From Desulfovibrionaceae bacterium (GTDB taxonomy: Bacteria > Desulfobacterota > Desulfovibrionia > Desulfovibrionales > Desulfovibrionaceae): 64,000 nucleotides of DNA. The position numbers and the translations under genes are program-made. The DNA is taken from assembly GCA_910575755.1 (NCBI GenBank), contig CAJTFO010000007.1, positions 43,074-107,073 on the forward strand. Reading direction: 5' to 3'. Under the pieces are notes generated by a model. That model was given only the letters and a program-made list of their open reading frames with translations. It made no database searches and had not been told where the DNA came from. Below are positions 41,282 to 50,000 of the stretch, in pieces (the stretch's first letter is position 1; each line of letters opens with the position of its first letter).

Positions 41282-42382
41282 ATGATTACATCCATACGCA
41301 TCAAAAATTTTAAGAGCATGAGCGATTTGGATATTCCTTTGAGCAAGTTGACTGTGCTGTCAGGAATGAATAGTTCGGGGAAAAGCTCTATTATTCAGAG
41401 TATTAGGATACTTGAACGCTTTAATCATAAGAAGAAACCTGTTTTATTACCTGGCTCTGGCGATTTGCGCCACATGGCGCGTATCCCGTCAAGACCTGTT
41501 CTTTTTACCTGCAAGCGTATGTCAGGCACTGAGGCAATCGAGTCTACCTATATGGCACTGGCTTCTGAAGCTATATCGGGAGATACGTCTACTGCGGCTT
41601 CATTTGTGGGCGGCTACCCCATAGTTGATGACGTTATGCTGAATTCTGAAGATGAAGCATATCCAAACTGTGTCTATATTGGTGCTGACAGATTGGGTCC
41701 AAGGAACTTTCTGCCCACAAAGAATGCTTCGGAGCATATATATGATTTGGGTGAAAATTGCGAATATGTATATGAATTTATCAAAAGATTTGGTGATAGT
41801 ACTATTGCGCCAGTCGTTCGTCATCCCCAGGCACGAGGTGAAACACTAAATTTTAATATTATTGGGTGGTTGCAAGAAATTTCGCCAGGCACAAATTTTC
41901 AGATAATCGAAAGCGAATCGAACAGAAGACACGGCATCCTCGCAGCCGACTTCGATGGACATACTCCTACTCATGTTGGGTTTGGGCTTAGCTGTGTTTT
42001 GCCCATCATCGTCGCCGCTCTTGGAATAACTATTCCTTATTCGGCGACAAGATTCCCCATTCTTTTGATTGAAAATCCGGAAGCTCATCTCCACCCCCAG
42101 GGGCAGACAAAAATAGCAGAACTTATCGCCCTTGCTTCAAAGAACAATATGCAGATTGTTATTGAAACGCATAGTGATCACTTCATAGACGGCATACGAT
42201 TATCAGTGAAAGAACGACAAATTAATAGAGAAGATGTGGCTATTCATTATTTCAGTAAAAATGAAGATCAGGCTGCTACGGTTGAAAGTCCAATTCTAAA
42301 TGAAAATGGAAAATTGAGTTTTTGGCCAGAGGGATTTGGAGATCAAACTATGCTCAACCGCGCACGCTTGGCAAGGAAGTGA
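41282..42382 (+). CDS. AAA15/DUF3696-type ATPase
   Basis: 366 residues, SMC/RecF-like. It has Walker A GMNSSGKSSIIQSIRIL at residues 27-43 after MITSIRIKNFKSM, a middle insert of about 180 residues, then Walker B with ILLIENPEAHLHPQGQTKIAELI near 260 and ETHSDHFIDGIRLSVKE near 300. The C-terminal ENGKLSFWPEGFGDQ matches DUF3696. In the usual Walker B (DEPE) the first acidic residue is Asn (ENPE) here, as is common in DUF3696 proteins. AGGAG lies eight bases upstream of the ATG, which is two bases after the DUF262 stop. Probably the sensor/motor of the cassette. Confidence 0.88.
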   Translation: MITSIRIKNFKSMSDLDIPLSKLTVLSGMNSSGKSSIIQSIRILERFNHKKKPVLLPGSGDLRHMARIPSRPVLFTCKRMSGTEAIESTYMALASEAISGDTSTAASFVGGYPIVDDVMLNSEDEAYPNCVYIGADRLGPRNFLPTKNASEHIYDLGENCEYVYEFIKRFGDSTIAPVVRHPQARGETLNFNIIGWLQEISPGTNFQIIESESNRRHGILAADFDGHTPTHVGFGLSCVLPIIVAALGITIPYSATRFPILLIENPEAHLHPQGQTKIAELIALASKNNMQIVIETHSDHFIDGIRLSVKERQINREDVAIHYFSKNEDQAATVESPILNENGKLSFWPEGFGDQTMLNRARLARK

Positions 42383-42386
42383 CTAA

Positions 42387-43190
42387 ATGCAGAATATTTA
42401 TTTGAATGACCTCAGTTTTTCATGTACCACACAGAAAGAGGCTATAAGTCTTTTCCTTGAATCTTTCAATGAAGTATTGATCGCTTTGGGCGAATTGCCT
42501 CGTGCTTGTTTTTTTCATCGAAATGAATCGATGGATGAAATACAATTAGGTGAAAATATAGTTTATAAAGATATTCTTTTTTCAATAAAAGATATAGATA
42601 GAGATATTTATTCGACACTTTTGGAGTTTGAAGACAAGTCTTATCAAGATACATCTGACGTAAGGATGCAAGATCATATTACAAAAATCAAAAATCCATC
42701 GATACAAGGCTTAGGAACCAGCAAGCCTAATGAGCTTGACCTCATTCTTTGGGCGGCAGGAACACATTCAATCCTCATGAGTCTGAACACTTCAGAGCTT
42801 TGGTTCTTTCCAGATATAACAATTCATTATTATGAGGATGAACAATGTTCAAAATATAAGTCAATTGGCGTAGGGAATATATCTAGAAAGGGGCATGGGC
42901 AAATTTGGAGGGATACTTTTCTCCCGCCAGTTTTAGAAGATTTACCTACTGATCTTGGAAATTACTCCATAAAAATATATGCACGTGAACATGGCTTGCC
43001 GCATTTCCATCTTTGTCATCGAGGTAATAAGCTTGCCTCAATTGAAATTGAAGCATTAAACGTTATAGCAGGAAGTATTCCTAATGATATATATGCTCAA
43101 AAAGCTATTGCTTGGGCAACGGATAATCAAGACATCTTACGGGAACATTGGAAAAAGAATGCTCAACCAGGCTTTGATTTTTATGGCTGA
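42387..43190 (+). CDS. Cassette third gene with DUF4160-like C-terminus
   Basis: 267 residues, AT-rich, no overall family recognised. The C-terminal 80 residues (IKIYAREHGLPHFHLCHRGNKLASIEIEALNVIAG, ending DNQDILREHWKKN) resemble DUF4160, a small domain of unknown function with conserved HxH. The N-terminal 180 residues are unassigned (FSCTTQKEAISLFLESFNEVLIALGELP, WAAGTHSILMSLNTSELWFFPDITIHYY). It follows the ATPase stop by four bases, so the three genes form one operon. An effector or specificity role is a guess from context. Confidence 0.7.
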   Translation: MQNIYLNDLSFSCTTQKEAISLFLESFNEVLIALGELPRACFFHRNESMDEIQLGENIVYKDILFSIKDIDRDIYSTLLEFEDKSYQDTSDVRMQDHITKIKNPSIQGLGTSKPNELDLILWAAGTHSILMSLNTSELWFFPDITIHYYEDEQCSKYKSIGVGNISRKGHGQIWRDTFLPPVLEDLPTDLGNYSIKIYAREHGLPHFHLCHRGNKLASIEIEALNVIAGSIPNDIYAQKAIAWATDNQDILREHWKKNAQPGFDFYG

Positions 43191-43237
43191 GACCCTGATT
43201 ACAACTTTAGCTTGGGACTAAATATTATTTTTGGTAC

Positions 43238-43268
43238 ATTCTTGATATTTTATAGGAGTATCAAGAAT
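43238..43268. terminator. Hairpin between the two convergent cassettes
   Basis: ATTCTTGAT / ATCAAGAAT, a perfect 9-bp stem with a 13-base loop, lies between the stop codons of the convergent genes. It has no long T run; it may act as a weak bidirectional terminator. Confidence 0.4.
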
Positions 43269-43278
43269 AACGATATAG

Positions 43279-43893
43279 TTATCGTATCATCACTTCATCC
43301 AGCGTTTCAAAAAACCGTTTTGCCCAAGTGCATTTTCCCTTTATTTTGAGAGGATCAATCAGGCCAAGCAGTTCAAATGAATGATTTCCTTTGCTGTAAC
43401 AGCCCTTGCGGCATGTTTTGGTCGCATTTTCCAGACCTGAAAGCAGGTTTGCCTTGGATATGGCAGGGATATTGGTATGTTGTGGGAGCTTGTTTTCTTT
43501 AAAATCCGAGCCAAAATACTGCTTCAGGGCTGCTTTGTCCGCAATAAACCAGGCTTCCATACATTGCACCATAAGGTGGCATTGTTCATCGCTTGTATGA
43601 GCAGGCTTTGACCATTTATCTCCTTCTCTTTGGTGCAAATGCTCCCACGGTTGAGCAGGATGCTCTTCTGTAATGGGAGAAATTGGCGATTCGCTGTCCA
43701 CAAGCAATATTCCATAGCCATTTCGGTAGTTTTTGAAATCCTTGTAGGCAAGTGAACGGCCGCCGCAGACTGCGACCTTGGGCTTTTTCCCCGACAGACC
43801 AGCCTTGGCAAGCAGCGCATGGAAGCTCTTTCTGAATTGGGCATGTTGTGCTGGCGAATCTCCGCCACCTTCGACAAACACTCTCACTTCCAT
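43279..43893 (-). CDS. DUF4276 TOPRIM-like protein
   Basis: 204 residues. It starts EVRVFVEGGGDSPAQHAQFR, with the catalytic Glu and following Asp of a TOPRIM fold, and later GYGILLVDSESPIS, the acidic DxE-type pair. MVQCMEAWFIADKAALKQYFG is typical of DUF4276. OLD-family and related TOPRIM domains are metal-dependent nucleases. The upstream gene is an AAA ATPase on the same strand, the pairing seen in OLD-like and PARIS-like defence systems (there with DUF4435). The ATG at 43893 has AGGTGG upstream; a GTG at 43914 is possible and would overlap the ATPase gene. Confidence 0.85.
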   Translation of the reverse strand: MEVRVFVEGGGDSPAQHAQFRKSFHALLAKAGLSGKKPKVAVCGGRSLAYKDFKNYRNGYGILLVDSESPISPITEEHPAQPWEHLHQREGDKWSKPAHTSDEQCHLMVQCMEAWFIADKAALKQYFGSDFKENKLPQHTNIPAISKANLLSGLENATKTCRKGCYSKGNHSFELLGLIDPLKIKGKCTWAKRFFETLDEVMIR

Positions 43894-43897
43894 GCTT

Positions 43898-45091
43898 TTA
43901 CCACCTTGTTCCACCTATATGGCCGCGTGTCCAGAGTTGCCCAAGGGCATAATCTTTCAACCATTCTTGCAAATCAGAAGGCACAAGGCGGCGCATTTTT
44001 GTGGAACCGTCCTCCTTTTCGCAGACCACGACGGCTTCCGGAGTTGAAGTGAAGGCATCAACCAAACCGACAGAATGCGTCGTTACAATCACCTGGGTGC
44101 GTTCCGCCGCGTAGCGGATAGCGTCTGCCATCATGTTCACCAAATCGGGATGCAATCCAAGCTCAGGCTCGTCGATGCAGATAAGCCGGGGCGGTTCAGG
44201 GTCGCACAGGACAGCCAGCAGGCAAAGGAGCCTCAGTGTGCCGTCTGAAAGACGTGTCGGGGGAATGGCTATATTCCCCTCCTTCACATACACTTCATTG
44301 GAATCAACGCCTATGTCAAAGCCAATGCCGTGTATGCCGTCGTAGGACTCCTTGAAATATTCGAGAAGTTTTGTCTCGGTTTGCCTGTTTTTCAGCAGTC
44401 TGCTGAGAAAGCTTGAGAGATTGGACATGTCTTCCAGGAGATGCTCGCCAGGGCGGTCGCTCCGCTGTGCCTGCCGCACCGGAGAAAAGGGACCAAATGT
44501 CCAATCACGATAAATCCTAATTTCTTTGAAGGAATCCGCCAGATAGGAAATTTCTGTATATACTTCCGGGTCATAGCGTTGCGCCAAAATGGATTTTTCA
44601 GGGTCGATGTGTTCCCGTTGCAAAGCCCGTTTTGTCCAGCCTCCCTCCTTGTATTTTGTATTGATAATGGGATGTCCATGTTCATATTTATAGAAAAAAA
44701 AGGGGCGTGAATTCCTTTTGAAAGCTTTTTCGTACTCAATGTTTTCATCAACTATGGCAAATCTTTTGTTGCTCTCCGTAAAATCAAATCTATAGCGTAG
44801 ATTCTGATGAATATGTTCAACAGAATCTTTATCAACGATGACCTCAACGCTTGCGGTTGAAGTATCCTTTTGCGTTCCATCCCGCCAGAGCCAATCACTC
44901 ACCCTTCCTCCAACACGAATCGGGCGTACAAGTTCCTGTGGCGTGGATTTTAGCAGGGCTATTGCTTCAAGGAAATTTGACTTCCCAGAACCATTTGTGC
45001 CGATAATGACATTGAGATTGTGGAGCGGCAATGTACTGGATTCGGGGCCATATGACAGAAAATTTGTCAACTTGATACTGTGCAATAGCAT
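43898..45091 (-). CDS. AAA family ATPase (RecF/OLD-like), partner of DUF4276
   Basis: 397 residues, SMC-like: Walker A GTNGSGKSNFLEAIALL at residues 32-48 after KLTNFLSYGPESS, signature-like RLSDGTLRLLCLLAVL near 278, Walker B LICIDEPELGLHPDLV near 305 and VTTHSVGLVDAF near 340. The full catalytic set is intact. Proteins of this build paired with a TOPRIM nuclease sense invaders or DNA damage and trigger the nuclease. It lies 56 bases after the flagellin stop on the same strand and four bases before the DUF4276 gene. The ribosome site is AGGAA, eleven bases upstream, which is rather distant. Confidence 0.87.
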   Translation of the reverse strand: MLLHSIKLTNFLSYGPESSTLPLHNLNVIIGTNGSGKSNFLEAIALLKSTPQELVRPIRVGGRVSDWLWRDGTQKDTSTASVEVIVDKDSVEHIHQNLRYRFDFTESNKRFAIVDENIEYEKAFKRNSRPFFFYKYEHGHPIINTKYKEGGWTKRALQREHIDPEKSILAQRYDPEVYTEISYLADSFKEIRIYRDWTFGPFSPVRQAQRSDRPGEHLLEDMSNLSSFLSRLLKNRQTETKLLEYFKESYDGIHGIGFDIGVDSNEVYVKEGNIAIPPTRLSDGTLRLLCLLAVLCDPEPPRLICIDEPELGLHPDLVNMMADAIRYAAERTQVIVTTHSVGLVDAFTSTPEAVVVCEKEDGSTKMRRLVPSDLQEWLKDYALGQLWTRGHIGGTRW

Positions 45092-45127
45092 GGAAACTTG
45101 TTTTCCTGGCTTGATTGAAGGTCGCAG

Positions 45128-45160
45128 GTTGAACGGGCAGGAAAACCCTACCCGTTCAAC
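45128..45160 (-). terminator. Hairpin overlapping the flagellin stop
   Basis: GTTGAACGGG / CCCGTTCAAC with a 13-base loop; the flagellin TAG (45150-45148) is in the loop. No T run follows the stem. It may limit read-through into the ATPase gene or protect the flagellin mRNA. Confidence 0.45.
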
Positions 45161-46788
45161 AGGGTCATCAGCATGTGCGGGTAGGAGTTTGCCTGCCCAA
45201 GCATGGCGACAGCCGATTGGGTCAATATCTGGTTACGCACGAATTGCGTCATTTCCGTCGCCACGTCAACATCAGAGATGCGGGATTCGGCGGCTTGCAG
45301 GTTTTCGGCCTGGATGGAAAGATTGGTCACGGTATTTTCCAGTCTGTTCTGCATGGCTCCGAGGTGGGCGCGCACGTTGTCCTTTTTGACGATGGCGTTG
45401 TCTATGCGTCCCAGAGCCTGTTGGGCTTTTTCCTGTGTTTTGATGGAAATGATGTCGCCCTGGGGAAGAGCAGGGTCAGGGCCGGGGCCGGGCGGATCCG
45501 GAGGGTCTGGCGGGTCAGGTGGATCGGGAGGATTTGGCTGATTGCCGCCGGTTGTGTCCGGCATGTTTGTCCATGTTGCTGTCAAATAAATTGGTCCATC
45601 ACCAACCAAACAAAGTATTAAATCTTCAGTAACAGTATCAATTGTAAGATAATCATTAGGGTCACCGCCCCAGCCAGCCTGCAAATTACCTTCACCGGAG
45701 AAACCAATATTCATACCATTATATGTAAATTTATTTCCTGCCGTGCCAGGCGTATGGGTAACATCTCCCCCTCCTGGTATTCCATTTAGATTACTAAAGT
45801 TATATGAGGCATTATCATCAAACCCATTTTTTTGTGTAATAGCCCAAGTATCTAAAGGAGCCAGAGGTGGTGTGGTTGCGACTGTACCCGTGTCATACCA
45901 AAATTGAGCTTGCCAAGCATTATCGGCTGTAGTGGTGCCAGCTATATGCATACCATTTGGAGAAAAAAGTTGTAAGCCATCCGCTCCACCCCTGTCATTG
46001 AGATGAATACGTACATCTGTTGCGCCTTTTGGAATAGTAGCGAAAGCAAATGGATGTGAACTCGTAGTATATTGTACCCCATTGGAGAGCACGTTCCCCA
46101 ATGTAGGCAAATTCCCCAAATTTCCGCCGGGTCCGGCGGCCTTAGCTCCCCCCCCAGCCGCAGCCTTTATGCCACCAGCATTTGCCACCGCAGCCTTTGT
46201 GGTTGTTACGGCTTCATCCCGCAAGCCAAGGCCAGCCAGTGTACAGTTGCCAATCTCCACATAATAGTAATCTTCGGCGCTTTCGTTGCCAGTGCCGAAG
46301 TGAATTTTCATTTTGCCTGTGGCGTTGAGGCCGGAGCCGTCATGCGCTCCGTTCAGGGAGCCGTCCAGCAATTTTATGCCATTAAAATCGGTAGCGTGGG
46401 CAATGCGGTCAATCTCTTCCGCCATTGCCACAAATTCGGAATGGATAATCAGGCGTTGCGTTGAATTGTAGGTGCCTGTGGCGGCCTGCTCGGCCAGTTC
46501 CTTCATGCGGATGAGCTTTTCATCAATGACGGCCAGCGCGCCGTCCGCCGTCTGAATCATGGAAATGGCGTCGTTGGCGTTGCGCACGCCCTGATGGAAG
46601 GTGGCGACATCGGCGCGCATCAGTTCGCGTATGGCAAGACCGGCCGCGTCGTCGGCGGCGGAATTGACGCGCAGGCCGGAAGAAAGACGCTCGACTGAAG
46701 TCGCAAGACGGGAGTAGTGCGTTTTCAGGGTATTGGCCGTGCTTCCAGCCATGAAATTTGTATTTATGGAGAGAACAGGCATTTGCAT
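45148..46788 (-). CDS. Flagellin with a large non-canonical central domain
   Basis: 546 residues. The N-terminal D0/D1 part (VLSINTNFMAGSTANTLKT, VERLSSGLRVNSAADDAAGLAIRELM) and the C-terminal part (AQQALGRIDNAIVKKDNVRAHLGAMQNRLENT, ending AVAMLGQANSYPHMLMTLLNG) are normal flagellin. Between them, residues about 180-415 form an unusual insert: an Ala/Gly-rich start, then a beta-rich segment (FATIPKGATDVRIHLNDRGGADGLQLFSPNG, ending DLILCLVGDGPIYLTATW) and a Pro-Asp linker (PPDPPDPPDPPDPPGPGPDP near 420). The insert would lie on the filament surface. There are no other flagellar genes here. The start at 46788 lacks a strong ribosome site; 46782 is possible. Confidence 0.92.
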   Translation of the reverse strand: MQMPVLSINTNFMAGSTANTLKTHYSRLATSVERLSSGLRVNSAADDAAGLAIRELMRADVATFHQGVRNANDAISMIQTADGALAVIDEKLIRMKELAEQAATGTYNSTQRLIIHSEFVAMAEEIDRIAHATDFNGIKLLDGSLNGAHDGSGLNATGKMKIHFGTGNESAEDYYYVEIGNCTLAGLGLRDEAVTTTKAAVANAGGIKAAAGGGAKAAGPGGNLGNLPTLGNVLSNGVQYTTSSHPFAFATIPKGATDVRIHLNDRGGADGLQLFSPNGMHIAGTTTADNAWQAQFWYDTGTVATTPPLAPLDTWAITQKNGFDDNASYNFSNLNGIPGGGDVTHTPGTAGNKFTYNGMNIGFSGEGNLQAGWGGDPNDYLTIDTVTEDLILCLVGDGPIYLTATWTNMPDTTGGNQPNPPDPPDPPDPPDPPGPGPDPALPQGDIISIKTQEKAQQALGRIDNAIVKKDNVRAHLGAMQNRLENTVTNLSIQAENLQAAESRISDVDVATEMTQFVRNQILTQSAVAMLGQANSYPHMLMTLLNG

Positions 46789-46817
46789 ACCATCACTTTT
46801 TATAATGCATATACAGT

Positions 46818-46844
46818 ATATCGGCAGTATGGCCAAAAGCAATA
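46818..46844 (-). promoter_or_regulatory. Sigma-28 (FliA) promoter of the flagellin gene
   Basis: On the minus strand, TATTGCTT, 11 bases, then GCCGATAT (consensus TAAAGTTT-N11-GCCGATAA; 5 of 8 and 7 of 8 match). It ends 29 bases before the flagellin ATG. Confidence 0.7.
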
Positions 46845-46934
46845 GGCGAACTGGTGATAATAGCTTTTTATATATTTATACTTCATCATCGAACACACAG
46901 TTTATGAGCGGTATGCAAAGCAAAGAACAACACA

Positions 46935-46997
46935 GCCCGACAGGGGGGGATTCCCCCCTGTCGGGCGCTCCCTGTGCGGACGAAAGCCCGCACAGGG
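46935..46997 (-). terminator. Tandem hairpins after the giant adhesin gene
   Basis: CCCTGTGCGG/CCGCACAGGG (46970-46997) and a 14-bp perfect stem with GATT loop (46935-46966), beginning 10 bases after the adhesin stop. No T run follows. They separate the adhesin transcript from the flagellin promoter and probably act as a terminator or 3' stabiliser. Confidence 0.6.
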
Positions 46998-47007
46998 GAT
47001 GCGTTCA

Positions 47008-50000
47008 TCAGGCTATGCTCTGGGTGGCGTCCATGTCATAGGGCATGGGCACATTGACCAGATCGACTTCCACGGGTTCGACCGGAGCCGGTTCGGCGTG
47101 GCCGCTTTCCTGCGGGCTTGCCGCAGCAGGGGCCGGTTCGGACGCGTCGGAAGCGTTCGTATCGGACGGGGCCGAGGCGTCAAGGAAGCTGAAGTCCTCG
47201 AAGATGGCGAGGTCGATTTCAGCGCCCTTCGGCACAATGCCCGCCTCTGTCGTGCCCGTGTTGGGGAAGACAGGGGCGTTGTCGCTCAGCCGGATGTAGA
47301 GGTGGGCGGAAACGCTGTTGCCAGCCTTGTCCGTGACCGTGTAGGTGAAGTCCTCCAGCAGATCCTGGCCGAGATAATCCTTCACGGTGTAGGAGAAGGA
47401 GCCGTCGGCCTTGATGGTCAGCGTTCCGTACAGGCCATCAACATCAATCTTGCCTTCGCCGCCTATCACGGTGTTATTGACCATGAGCGTGAGGCTTTCC
47501 GTCGGGTCATAGTCCAGATCCGCATCCCGGAAGGAGAGGGAGCCGATGGCGAAGGAAAGCGGATCGCCGTTGGAGTCCGTGGGCCAGTTGACGTTCACGT
47601 CGTCGCATTCCGGCGAATGGGAGAGCGGCGAGAGGTTCACTTCCAGAGGCTGGCTGCTTGTGCCGCCAAACTCGTCCGTGACCACGATATCGAAGCTGTC
47701 CACATCGTTGACGCCCTGATTGTCCAGCCCTTCATTGAGGACATAGACGTAGGAGGCTCCGCTGGCCTGCATGGTGACATGCAGCGTGCCGTACTGGCCG
47801 GCAATGCTCACCTCGCCGGAGGCGGGCAGGGTAACGCCGCCGATGCTGACCGAGGCTATGGCGTCGCCTTCCATATCGTTCCAGGCAAGCTGGCCTTCTT
47901 CCCGCACCAGGCCGCCTTCGTACTTGTCGATGTTGCCGCCGATGGAGGCGGACAGATCGCCGGAGAGTACGGGCGCTGTGTTGGCGTTGTCCAGGTTGAT
48001 GGTGATGGAGCCGGAAGCCGTGCCCCGGAAGCCGTCCTGCACGGTGTAGGCGAAGACATCCTGCCCGGACTGGCCTGTGGCGTCCGCATCCAGCAGGTAG
48101 CGGTAGGTTCCGTCCTCATGCAGGTAGAGCGTGCCGTGTTCGCCGCGCACCACCAGGGAGCGCGTTCCCTCATCGTCCACGCCCCATGTTCCGGGCTGCG
48201 TGCCGGTGACGGAATCTACGCGCACGGTGTCGCCGTCGGCGTCATACAGGGTCACGCTGCCGGAAGCCCTGCCGCCGTCGCGCCAGGTATCCAGCTTCAG
48301 CACGCCGTTGGACGCCTGCGGGTTCTGGTTGTGCAGCACGAGGTCAATGGACACGTCCTCTTGCCGCGTCGCGCCGAACTCGTCCGTAATGGTGACGGTG
48401 AACGCTTCCCTGCCGGTTTCGCCAGCGGCGTCCGCGTTCAGGGTATAGGTGTACGCGCCGTTGGCGTCGATATGGAACACGCCATACGCGCCGTTGACGG
48501 TGAAGCCGCCCTGGCCATCCGCCACGCCAGCCGCGCCGTTGAAGCTGACGCCGGAGAGCGTGACCACATCATGCCTGCCCGCATCCGGATTGTAGTCCGG
48601 ATCGCTGAAGGTCAGGCTGCCGGTGGCTTCGCCGGTGGTGGTGCGCAGGGTGTCGATTTCGCGGTTCAGCGTGCCGCTGATGACCGGCTGGTTGTTGGTG
48701 TTGGTGAGGTCAATGCTGATGGTGTTGGAGGCCGTGCCGAGGTAGCCGTCATCCACGTGGTAGGTGAAGGTTTCCGTGGCGTTCAGGCCGCCCGCGCTCT
48801 GATCCGTGAGCACATAGCGGTACTGAATGGCCGTGCCGGTGCTCTGGTAGAGGTACAGCACGCCGTGTTCGCCCCGCACCACAAAGGCCGTGTCGCCCCT
48901 GTCATCCGTGCCCCACGCGCCCGCAGCGCCGTCGGGGCCGGTGGCGGCGTTCAGGCTCACCGTGTCGCCTTCCTTGTCCTTGAGGGCGACCTGGCCGGAA
49001 ACAGCGTCGTCCGCGTCACGCAGGGTGTCCAGCGTGGCGGAACCCTTGCCCGCCACGGGGTTGGTGTTGACGTTGTACAGGTCAACGGCGATGGAGCTGG
49101 TGTTTTCCATGCCGTGCGCGTCACGCACGGTGAAGGAGAAGCTTTCGTCCCGCACTTCGCCGCGATGTTCCTCGTCAAGCAGATAGCGGTACTTCCACTG
49201 GCCGTTCCGCTCAAAGACCTGAATGGTTCCGTACTCCCCGACTGCGACAAAGCCCCAGAGCGGCGCATCGTCCGTGCCGAGGTTGACGAGGGTGGTGGAG
49301 CCGTTGACGCCGGAGACTTCCACTGCGTCGTTGTCCTTGTCGCGGAGGACAAGATTGCCCTCGACGACGTTCTGGCGCACGCTGTCGAGCCGCGCGGAAA
49401 CCGGCGTGGCCGTGGGCGCGTTGTTGGGCGTGGTCAGGTTGATGGTGATGGTGCTCTGGCCCGTGCCGCCGTAGGCGTCCGTGAGCTGGTAGTCAAAGAC
49501 TTCCTGTGCGGCGGTGTTGTAGCTGGAGGCGTCCAGCTCGTAGCGGTAGGTTCCGTCCGCGAACACATGGAGTGTGCCGTACTGGCCCTGTACGCTGTGG
49601 CAGGGCTTGCCGTCCACAGTGCCGGGCGCGCCTTCCACGCCGCCAAAGCTGACGCCGCTGACCGTCACCGTGTCGCCGTCCGGGTCAACCTTCATGTTCA
49701 GGCTGCCGCTGGCGCTTGTGCCGCGCAGGCTGTCCACAGTGGCCGCGCCCGCCACAGGCGCGGGATCGCTGTTGCCGAAGTCGGGCGTCACCGCCGGAGG
49801 CAGCGTTACGGACGGAGCAATGCTGATGCCGTAATCGCGCGTGCCGTTGGCCAGCACTTCCGAAGCCGCGCCAGCCAGCAGGAGTTCGCCGCCATTGTAG
49901 ACAGTGGTGGTGATTTCCAGATTGACGGGCAGGGAGACGGAGGCCGTGGTGCTGTTGGGCAGCACAATCTTGTACACCGTGCCGGAGGCCGCGAAGGCGG

